NCBI GenBank assembly: GCA_902810755.1
Contig: CADDYT010000225.1
Span: 1-6,919, forward strand
Origin: Chloroflexota bacterium
GTDB taxonomy: Bacteria; Chloroflexota; Ktedonobacteria; Ktedonobacterales; Ktedonobacteraceae
DNA: 6,919 bases
Direction: 5' to 3'
Of the stretch, positions 1-4,730 are shown piece by piece. The notes below the pieces were generated by a model that searched no databases, had not been told where the DNA came from, and saw only the letters and a list, made by a program, of their open reading frames with translations. Numbering within the stretch: position 1 is the stretch's first letter; the number at the start of each line of letters is the position of its first letter. The translations under genes were made by a program, and so were the position numbers.

Positions 1-2
1 TC

Positions 3-440
3 AACGGCTGGTCTTCGAGCATTCACAACGTCTTCTTCGTCTTCCTGGGCAGGAACGAGAATCTCTGCTTCGACAGCTCGTATAGCCAGTGCGCTTCCAA
101 CTACTTCTGTGCCTATCACAGCTACTTTGGGAGCAACACCATCTACGCGGCTATGCCATACGCCGCCAGTTTCTCCTGCAATCCGGGTGGCCCCCTCCCG
201 AACAACAACGATGCCGATCTGACGATCAACGTCACCTCTCACGAGCAGATGGAAGCGGCAACCGATCCCTTACTCAACGCCTGGTACGATCTCTACGGCA
301 ATGAGATTGGCGACAAGTGCGCCTGGATCTTCGGCACGCGCAGCTCCAACGGCGGCGACGTGACCTGGAATGGCGATTCCTATCTCGTGCAGAAGGAATG
401 GGACAATCGTGTAAGTGGCTGTGTCCTCTCAGGGCCGTAG
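3..440 (+). CDS. C-terminal part of a secreted HExxE-motif protein (5' end outside window)
   Basis: The frame is open from the window edge to a TAG at 438-440, giving 145 residues of a longer protein. The visible part is rich in Asn, Ser, Tyr and aromatic residues and carries several cysteines (for example NLCF, SQCAS, YFCAY, FSCNP, DKCAW, SGCV), which suggests an extracellular, disulfide-bonded protein. Around residue 80 is SHEQMEAATDP, followed by NAWYDLYGNEIGDKCAW and, near the end, QKEWDNRVSGC. From memory, this HExxE...TDP...NAWYD...GNEIGDKC...EW pattern recurs in secreted actinobacterial and Ktedonobacterial proteins of unknown function. The His and Glu residues could bind a metal, so a metalloprotease-like activity is possible but unproven. 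No signal peptide can be assessed because the N-terminus lies upstream. An intrinsic terminator follows, so this is probably the last gene of its transcript. Confidence 0.75.
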   Translation, partial: NGWSSSIHNVFFVFLGRNENLCFDSSYSQCASNYFCAYHSYFGSNTIYAAMPYAASFSCNPGGPLPNNNDADLTINVTSHEQMEAATDPLLNAWYDLYGNEIGDKCAWIFGTRSSNGGDVTWNGDSYLVQKEWDNRVSGCVLSGP

Positions 441-465
441 CCGCCTGCCGCTCGCATAAACCGAA

Positions 466-506
466 CGGAAGACTTCCTGCTCTCCTCCCGGGAAGTCTTT
501 CGTTTT
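466..506 (+). terminator. Rho-independent terminator after the secreted protein gene
   Basis: A 12-bp stem pairs 466-477 with 491-502 (core AAGACTTCC / GGAAGTCTT, one G-U pair in the extension) across a 13-nt pyrimidine-rich loop. It is followed directly by TTTT at 503-506. It begins 25 nt after the upstream stop codon, the expected place for an intrinsic terminator. The U-run is short, so efficiency may be modest. Confidence 0.7.
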
Positions 507-528
507 GCCGGGAATAACTGCTGCATGG

Positions 529-560
529 TAATATGTTCTATTTGGTAGCGTCCCTATACT
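529..560 (+). promoter_or_regulatory. Candidate promoter elements for the SprT-like gene
   Basis: Two possible -10 elements lie in the gap before the metalloprotein gene. TATACT at 555-560 matches 5 of 6 consensus positions but has no good -35. TAATAT at 529-534 is preceded by TG (526-527) as in an extended -10, with a weak TTGCCG at 505-510 at 18-bp spacing. The transcript must start somewhere after the 466-506 terminator, so a promoter is expected here, but neither choice is convincing alone. Confidence 0.3.
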
Positions 561-630
561 AGACTCACAAACACCCTGAGGCCCTTTCTTACCCGCAAGA
601 ACAGCGGCCCGCGTGCTAGAGGAGTCTTGT

Positions 631-1107
631 ATGCCATCGCCAGTCCCTTCTGATGTTGTCGGTGTGCCGGAACGCTTGCCGGTTCCTCGTAACCTGCATA
701 CGTATCTTGCATCTATCTGGGAACGCTATTTTCCTGACGTGCCTCGCGTCAACGAGGTACAGATTGCCTGGTGCCAGCCCTGGAAAAACCGGCTTGGCCT
801 GATCCGCCTGTCGCTGGACGAGAAAACCTCGTTCATCGGCATCAATACGCTGCTACAGCACGAACTGGTACCCGAATACGTGTTACTTACAACGGTGGCA
901 CACGAACTGGTGCATTACGCACACGGCTTCGGTTCGCCTTTGCCGCGTCCCTACGCACATCCACACGCCGGTAACGTGGTGAATCGCGAACTCGAAAAGC
1001 GCGGACTGGGTACTTATGTACGTCAATGTCATCTCTGGATTGACAGAGAGTGGTTTGTGTTCTATGATACACAGCAGAAGTCGTGTGGACACCTTGACAT
1101 CCATTGA
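631..1107 (+). CDS. Small SprT-like zinc metalloprotein
   Basis: This encodes 158 residues from ATG 631. That start is preferred over an in-frame GTG at 613 because AGAGGAG at 618-624 sits 6 nt before the ATG and would lie inside the longer reading frame. The key motif is VAHELVHYAHGFG at about residues 89-101, with zinc ligands H91 and H95 and catalytic E92. A later HPHAG segment (H110, H112) followed by VNRELEKRGLG resembles the third-ligand region of SprT-like domains (HGxxF/W...L...G). The N-terminal part (YLASIWERYFPDVPRVNEVQIAW...) fits the usual helix and strands before HExxH. There is no C-terminal Cys4 zinc ribbon as in full SprT/Spartan, so this is a minimal catalytic domain. It has no signal peptide or membrane segment and is probably cytoplasmic. 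The substrate is unknown; DNA-protein crosslink repair is only a family-level guess. Confidence 0.75.
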   Translation: MPSPVPSDVVGVPERLPVPRNLHTYLASIWERYFPDVPRVNEVQIAWCQPWKNRLGLIRLSLDEKTSFIGINTLLQHELVPEYVLLTTVAHELVHYAHGFGSPLPRPYAHPHAGNVVNRELEKRGLGTYVRQCHLWIDREWFVFYDTQQKSCGHLDIH

Positions 1108-1122
1108 TACCTGTGGTATATT
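1094..1122 (+). promoter_or_regulatory. Strong sigma-70 type promoter for rho
   Basis: A perfect -35 TTGACA (1094-1099) is separated by exactly 17 bp from TATATT (1117-1122, 5 of 6 matches to TATAAT). The -35 lies inside the last codons of the metalloprotein gene and its TGA stop (1105-1107) falls in the spacer. Transcription would start near 1129-1130, giving rho a leader of about 325 nt. This is the best promoter match noticed in the window. Confidence 0.7.
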
Positions 1123-1169
1123 CAAGCTAGCTCCAGGTTACGTACTGCTATACATACTGCGACTCAAGT

Positions 1170-1259
1170 GTTCCAGTTTGAAGAGGTCTGCCCTTCCCGT
1201 TCAGGGTTGAAAAGCGTTTCAGTTTGAGAGGGTTTGCCCTCACGTTTGTGTTTGAAACC
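1170..1259 (+). repeat. Imperfect tandem repeat, two units of about 45 nt, in the rho leader
   Basis: Unit 1 begins at 1170 (GTTCCAGTTTGAAGAGG) and unit 2 at 1216 (GTTTCAGTTTGAGAGGG), a 46-nt offset. Twenty of the first 25 positions agree, including a shared TGCCCT. The units then diverge but both end in TTGAAA. Unit 2 can fold into a nested hairpin (see leader entry). In unit 1 the inner stem is altered, and CCCT (1191-1194) can instead pair with AGGG (1203-1206). There is no spacer between units, so this is not a CRISPR array. Confidence 0.6.
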
Positions 1260-1404
1260 GTAAGTGAACGGTGATTGAAAACGGCACCTCAGTATTCCCA
1301 GACCAGACATTACGAGTCGCCACGTGTTATGCGGGTATTTGTACCAGAACATTCCAGGATACGCAACAGGTATCGTTTCCCACCATTACTTATTGTTCAT
1401 CAAG

Positions 1405-1411
1405 AAAGGAG
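1405..1411 (+). promoter_or_regulatory. Strong ribosome binding site upstream of the short leader ORF
   Basis: AAAGGAG is the only strong Shine-Dalgarno sequence near the rho start, yet it lies 44 nt before the rho GTG (1456) and 7 nt before a GTG (1419) in a different frame. An ATG at 1413 is only 1 nt away, too close for normal initiation. The rho frame has no ATG or GTG at the right distance from this site. The site therefore appears to serve the short upstream ORF and, by coupling, rho. Confidence 0.55.
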
Positions 1412-1418
1412 AATGGGC

Positions 1419-1469
1419 GTGTTCTTCCCAAAGAATCTGCGTCGCCCTACACAACGTGAACATCGCTGA
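1419..1469 (+). CDS. Candidate 16-residue leader peptide overlapping the rho start
   Basis: From GTG 1419 this reads (M)[15 protein letters not shown] and stops at TGA 1467-1469, which is 14 nt inside rho and out of frame with it. The peptide is strongly basic, with five Arg and one Lys in 16 residues. AAAGGAG ends 7 nt before the start. The rho GTG at 1456 has no Shine-Dalgarno of its own, so ribosomes ending this ORF could re-initiate on rho by translational coupling. E. coli rho also has a short upstream leader peptide (rhoL), though no sequence similarity is claimed. The alternative is that this is a chance ORF and rho starts inefficiently by itself. Confidence 0.4.
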   Translation: MFFPKNLRRPTQREHR

Positions 1470-2715
1470 GTTAGAAACCAAAACCATAACGGAGCTGCGC
1501 GACATCGCTCGCGACCTCGAACTCTCCGGTTATTCCGCCCTCAAAAAACAAGACCTCGTCTTCCGCCTACTTCAAGCCAACACCGAACAACAGGGGAACA
1601 TCTTCAGTGCAGGTGTGTTGGAAATCGTGGAGGATGGCTTCGGCTTCCTGCGTCAGGAACGCTTCCTCCCCGGAAACATGGATGTCTACGTCTCCCAGTC
1701 CCAGATTCGCCGCTTCGGCTTGAGGACCGGTGATATGGTCTCCGGGCAGGTACGGCCACCGAAGGATAATGAAAAATACTATGGCCTGCTGCGCGTTGAA
1801 GCCATCAACGGCATGGACCCCGAAATCGCCAAGCGCCGCCCGCATTTTGACCTGCTGACCCCGATCTTCCCCCGCGAGATGTTCAATCTGGAAACCACCC
1901 CTTCCAATATCTCCGGGCGGTTGATCAACCTCGTCGCCCCCATCGGGCGCGGACAGCGCGGCCTGATCGTCTCCCCGCCGAAAGCCGGCAAAACCATGCT
2001 CCTCAAGTCCATTGCCAACTCCATCACCGAGAACTACAATGATGTCCACCTGATGATTGCCCTGATCGGTGAGCGGCCTGAAGAAGTGACCGACATGAAA
2101 CGGTCGGTGCGCGCCGAGGTCATCAGTTCCACCTTTGACGAGCCAACCGAGGCTCATACCCGCGTGGCCGAAATGGTGCTGGAACGCGCCAAGCGCCTGG
2201 TCGAAGGGGGACGTGACGTGGTGATCCTGCTGGATAGCATCACCCGCCTGAGCCGCGCCTACAACCTGGCCGTGCAGCCCAGCGGGCGTACCCTCTCCGG
2301 CGGTCTCGATCCGAGCGCGCTGTTCCCGCCCAAACGCTTCTTCGGCGCGGCCCGTAAAGTCGAAGAGGGCGGCAGCCTGACCATCATCGCCACCGCGCTT
2401 GTCGATACCGGCAGCCGTATGGATGATGTGATCTACGAAGAATTCAAAGGCACCGGCAACATGGAACTCGTCCTCAACCGCAAACTGGCCGAGCGCCGTG
2501 TCTTCCCGGCCATCGACATCTCGCTCTCCAGCACGCGCCGCGAAGAACTGCTGCTCGACGAGAAGACGCTGCGCGCCGTCGTCGTCATGCGCCGCATGTT
2601 CTCCACCCTGGCCGACCAGCGTGGCCTGGAAGCGATGGAGGCCTTGCTCCAGCACATGTCCAAGACCAACAACAACATGGAGTTCCTTGCCACCCTCAAT
2701 AAAAGCATTATGTAA
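1456..2715 (+). CDS. rho: Transcription termination factor Rho
   Basis: Rho is a hexameric RNA-dependent ATPase helicase that ends transcription at rut sites. The 419-residue product aligns by eye along its length with bacterial Rho. An N-terminal helical SAP-like region (about 1-45) is followed by a cold-shock RNA-binding domain with the RNP1 motif GFGFLR at 61-66 and [15 protein letters not shown] further on. The RecA-like ATPase domain has Walker A SPPKAGKT at 173-180, catalytic E206 in [11 protein letters not shown], Walker B ILLD ending at D260, and the Q-loop region [27 protein letters not shown]. It ends in [11 protein letters not shown]. There is no long insertion as in high-GC actinobacterial Rho. 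GTG 1456 is chosen because [17 protein letters not shown] matches the normal Rho N-terminus. A frame extension to GTG 1324 lacks a ribosome site and homology. Expression probably comes from the 1094-1122 promoter, with possible coupling to the short leader ORF. Confidence 0.97.
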   Translation: MNIAELETKTITELRDIARDLELSGYSALKKQDLVFRLLQANTEQQGNIFSAGVLEIVEDGFGFLRQERFLPGNMDVYVSQSQIRRFGLRTGDMVSGQVRPPKDNEKYYGLLRVEAINGMDPEIAKRRPHFDLLTPIFPREMFNLETTPSNISGRLINLVAPIGRGQRGLIVSPPKAGKTMLLKSIANSITENYNDVHLMIALIGERPEEVTDMKRSVRAEVISSTFDEPTEAHTRVAEMVLERAKRLVEGGRDVVILLDSITRLSRAYNLAVQPSGRTLSGGLDPSALFPPKRFFGAARKVEEGGSLTIIATALVDTGSRMDDVIYEEFKGTGNMELVLNRKLAERRVFPAIDISLSSTRREELLLDEKTLRAVVVMRRMFSTLADQRGLEAMEALLQHMSKTNNNMEFLATLNKSIM

Positions 2716-2780
2716 AGGAAAATTGTATGGCACGCCATCACTGGCCGGCCCGGAGGTGGCGTGCCATACAATTTTCCTTT
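2714..2780 (+). terminator. Perfect 24-bp inverted repeat at the rho end, probable terminator
   Basis: The left arm 2714-2737 and right arm 2757-2780 are exact reverse complements (24 bp), separated by a 19-nt spacer that contains the palindrome GGCCGGCC (2743-2750). The left arm begins within the rho stop codon TAA (2713-2715). The right arm ends in TTTTCCTTT, continuing CCTTAAT, so a transcript would form a very stable hairpin with a U-rich 3' side. This fits a terminator or RNA-processing hairpin isolating rho from the next gene. The core TGGCGTGCCA and the long exact arms would also suit a dispersed palindromic repeat element; whether it recurs in the genome cannot be seen here. Confidence 0.65.
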
Positions 2781-2802
2781 CCTTAATCAGAGGAGTATTT
2801 TT

Positions 2803-4293
2803 ATGACTACCACAGCCCGTACATATCAGAACTACATCGGCGGCAAATGGCAGGATGCGCACAGCGGCCAGACCTTTCCCAACTACAATCCGGCCACCGG
2901 CGAGGTCATCGGCTATTTCCCGCTTTCCGGCGAGGCCGAGGCCAATGCCGCCGTTGCCGCCGCCAGAGCCGCCTTTGAGAAGTGGCGGCTCGTCCCCGCG
3001 CCCAAACGCGGCGAGATTCTCTTTCGCACCGGCGAGCTGCTCACGCGCTACAAAGAAGACCTGGCGCGCACGATGACCCAGGAGATGGGCAAGGTGTTGA
3101 AGGAGACGCGCGGCGACGTGCAGGAAGGCATCGACATGGCCTACTACATGGGCGGCGAAGGTCGCCGTCTCTTCGGCTACACTGTGCCGGTCGAACTACC
3201 CAACAAATCGGGCATGGCCCTGCGCGACCCCGTAGGCGTCGTGGCCTGCATCACGCCCTGGAACTTTCCCGTCGCCATCCCAACCTGGAAGATGTTCCCC
3301 GCGCTCGTCGCCGGCAATACCATCGTCTTCAAGCCTGCCAGCGACACGCCTCTGAGCGCGCTGCGGCTGGTCGAAATCCTCTACGAAGCAGGGCTGCCCG
3401 AAGGCGTCGTCAACATCGTCTTTGGCCCCGGCGGCACCGTTGGCGAGACATTGCTGCACCATCCCGATGTCGCCGTCATCTCCTTCACCGGCTCGACCGA
3501 ATCGGGTCGGCACGTCGCCATCGAGGCCGCGAAGTCGCTCAAGCGCGTCTCGCTGGAGATGGGCGGCAAAAACGCCGTCATCGTCATGGACGATGCCAAC
3601 CTCGATCTGGCCGTCGAGGGCATCCTGTGGAGCGCCTACGGCACCACCGGCCAGCGTTGCACCGCCTGCAGCCGCCTCATCGTCCACAGACCCGTCCTCG
3701 ATGCCCTGCTGGACAAACTGGTGCCGCGCATTGAGCAACTGCGGCTGGGCAACGGGCTGGACGAAAGCGTCGATGTCGGCCCCGTCATCAACGCCTCACA
3801 GCTTGAGAAGATTCACAGCTACACGGCCATCGGCAAAGGTGAGGGCGCGACGCTCGTCACCGGCGGCGAGATCGCGCGCGAGGGCGAGCTGGCAAACGGC
3901 CACTTCTATCGCCCCACGCTCTTCCGCGACGTGTTACCAGATATGCGCATCGCGCAGGAAGAGATTTTCGGCCCCACGCTCTCCGTCATCGCCGTCGATT
4001 CGCTTGAGGAGGCTATTGCCGTCAACAACAACACGAAATTCGGCCTCTCCAGCGCCATCTACACACAGGATATCAACCGCGTGCAGCGCGCTACCCGCGA
4101 CATTACGACCGGCATTCTCTACATCAACTCCGGCACGACGGGCGCGGAAATCCAGTTTCCCTTCGGCGGCACGCGCGGCACCGGCAACGGCCACCGCGAA
4201 GCCGGTCTCGCCGGCCTCGACGTCTTCACCGAATGGAAAGTCGTCTACACCGACTACAGCGGCAAGCTCCAGAAGGCCCAGATCGACGAGTAA
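2803..4293 (+). CDS. NAD(P)-dependent aldehyde dehydrogenase
   Basis: This 496-residue protein has the usual length of the aldehyde dehydrogenase superfamily, which oxidises aldehydes to carboxylates. All hallmark residues are present: TPWNFP with N154, IPTWK with K163 (cofactor), the nucleotide-binding GSTESG loop at 230-235, general base E252 in LEMGGKN, catalytic Cys286 in TTGQRCTACSR, and E387 in EEIFGP. The C-terminal segment GAEIQFPFGGTRGTGNGHREAGLAGLDVFTEWKVVY recalls the branch containing alpha-ketoglutaric- and aminoadipate-semialdehyde dehydrogenases. Substrate cannot be fixed from sequence alone. ATG 2803 is used because AGAGGAG (2789-2795) lies 7 nt upstream; an in-frame GTG at 2761 is inside the inverted repeat and has no ribosome site. 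No signal peptide is present, so it is cytoplasmic. It is flanked by two large inverted repeats. The nearby FAD oxidoreductase could generate its aldehyde substrate. Confidence 0.93.
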   Translation: MTTTARTYQNYIGGKWQDAHSGQTFPNYNPATGEVIGYFPLSGEAEANAAVAAARAAFEKWRLVPAPKRGEILFRTGELLTRYKEDLARTMTQEMGKVLKETRGDVQEGIDMAYYMGGEGRRLFGYTVPVELPNKSGMALRDPVGVVACITPWNFPVAIPTWKMFPALVAGNTIVFKPASDTPLSALRLVEILYEAGLPEGVVNIVFGPGGTVGETLLHHPDVAVISFTGSTESGRHVAIEAAKSLKRVSLEMGGKNAVIVMDDANLDLAVEGILWSAYGTTGQRCTACSRLIVHRPVLDALLDKLVPRIEQLRLGNGLDESVDVGPVINASQLEKIHSYTAIGKGEGATLVTGGEIAREGELANGHFYRPTLFRDVLPDMRIAQEEIFGPTLSVIAVDSLEEAIAVNNNTKFGLSSAIYTQDINRVQRATRDITTGILYINSGTTGAEIQFPFGGTRGTGNGHREAGLAGLDVFTEWKVVYTDYSGKLQKAQIDE

Positions 4294-4300
4294 CATACCT

Positions 4301-4400
4301 ACAGGCCACCAGCCAGGGTCGGCCCCATAAGGCCACAGGCCACCAGCCAGGGTCGGCCCCAGAAGCGGCCACAGGCCACCCCACAGGCCAGCCACCCGCC
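4301..4400. repeat. C-rich direct repeats downstream of the aldehyde dehydrogenase gene
   Basis: An identical 26-nt word starting ACAGGCCACCAGCCAGGG occurs at 4301-4326 and 4335-4360 (34-nt period). A third, truncated start ACAGGCCACC lies at 4371-4380. A related word AGGCCAGCCACCCGCC occurs at 4385-4400 and again at 4415-4430, the second copy inside the palindrome. The array looks like repeated slippage or duplication of a short GC-rich unit. Confidence 0.8.
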
Positions 4401-4482
4401 ACCACAGCCACGCCAGGCCAGCCACCCGCCCCCAGGCCAGGCCTGGGGGCGGGTGGCTGGCCTGGCGTGGCTGTGGTGGCGG
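4396..4482. repeat. Perfect 87-bp palindrome (43-bp arms, 1-nt centre)
   Basis: Every base from 4396 to 4438 pairs with its counterpart from 4482 back to 4440, around a single A at 4439. The symmetry breaks at 4395/4483 (C opposite C). The arms are very GC-rich. Beyond them the symmetry continues imperfectly to ACAGGCC (4371) and GGCCTGT (ending 4517). In DNA it could extrude as a cruciform and in RNA it would be an extremely stable hairpin, but no U-run follows, so it is not a classical intrinsic terminator. A palindromic mobile-type repeat, a bidirectional transcription barrier, or a fold-back assembly artefact are all possible. Confidence 0.9.
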
Positions 4483-4594
4483 CTGACCTGGCCTGGCGTG
4501 GCGGGTGGGCGGCCTGTAAAGGCTTACGTGAACCCCTCTGGGGTCGGCCTGGGGCGGGGCAGGGATAGAGATGTTGTATTGATTAACTGGCTTT

Positions 4595-4613
4595 GTTGCT
4601 GAACCATAGCAAC
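4595..4613. promoter_or_regulatory. Short dyad, possible operator
   Basis: GTTGCT (4595-4600) and AGCAAC (4608-4613) form a perfect 6-bp inverted repeat with a 7-nt spacer, 117 nt before the oxidoreductase start, in the only non-repetitive part of the intergenic region. The size fits a repressor half-site pair, but short dyads also arise by chance and no regulator gene is visible. Confidence 0.25.
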
Positions 4614-4730
4614 CTCAACTTCGCCTTCTCGCTCAGGATGACACGTCCGGGCCACTTTTTCATGCCGTACTAAGCGTGTGGACGAAATGTGATACCATGA
4701 GGGAGAAATAGAGAGAAGAGAGGATAGACT

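Larger units (their letters stand above)
1130..1455 (+). promoter_or_regulatory. rho: Long 5' leader of rho
   Basis: About 325 nt lie between the predicted transcription start and the rho start codon, with no recognisable protein gene except a short ORF at the very end. The leader holds an imperfect tandem repeat (1170-1259), a hairpin GAGGG/CCCTC at 1228-1241 nested inside an outer pairing GTTTCA (1216-1221) with TGAAAC (1253-1258), and a further hairpin ACCGT/ACGGT at 1257-1272. TTGAAA recurs at about 1207, 1252 and 1275. Long leaders on rho genes in other bacteria mediate autogenous attenuation; that role here is inferred. No known riboswitch class was recognised. Confidence 0.45.
4294..4730. 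other. 437-nt gene-free region with GC-rich repeats and a downstream AT-richer part
   Basis: No credible gene lies here. The first part (4301 to about 4517) is built from repeats of AGGCCACC/AGGCCAGCCACC-type words: C-rich up to 4438 and G-rich after 4440, with a perfect palindrome in the middle. ACAGGCC at 4371 and GGCCTGT ending at 4517 mark the ends of a longer imperfect inverted repeat. A small hairpin ACCCC/GGGGT lies at 4532-4544. From about 4561 the sequence is less GC-rich and must hold the start signals for the oxidoreductase gene, but no convincing -35/-10 pair was found. Confidence 0.7.

Noticed and set aside
613..630. GTG start for the SprT-like gene
   Set aside because: The ribosome site AGAGGAG lies downstream of this GTG and is spaced correctly for ATG 631.
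1170..1259. CRISPR-like repeats in the rho leader
   Set aside because: There are only two diverged units with no spacer between them and no cas gene in the window.
1324..1455. N-terminal extension of Rho from GTG 1324
   Set aside because: There is no ribosome site before it, the residues do not resemble any Rho N-terminus, and homology begins at the GTG at 1456.
2761..2802. Earlier in-frame GTG start for the aldehyde dehydrogenase
   Set aside because: It lies within the right arm of the inverted repeat and has no ribosome site, whereas ATG 2803 has AGAGGAG 7 nt upstream.
1567..2862. 431-codon open frame on the minus strand
   Set aside because: It is antisense to rho, and the product (rich in Gly, His and Asp, no recognisable domain) is a typical shadow of a GC-rich gene.
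3422..4330. 302-codon + strand frame inside the aldehyde dehydrogenase gene
   Set aside because: It is a Ser/Arg/Ala/Pro-rich out-of-frame reading of a well-supported gene, with no domain of its own.
4371..4517. Insertion sequence or transposon end
   Set aside because: No transposase, target-site duplication or defined terminal repeats of a known family could be seen, so only a repeat is annotated.
4233..4568. Open frame of 111 codons across the palindrome
   Set aside because: It is low-complexity Pro/Gly/Ala translation of the repeat region, overlaps the end of the dehydrogenase gene in another frame and has no ribosome site.
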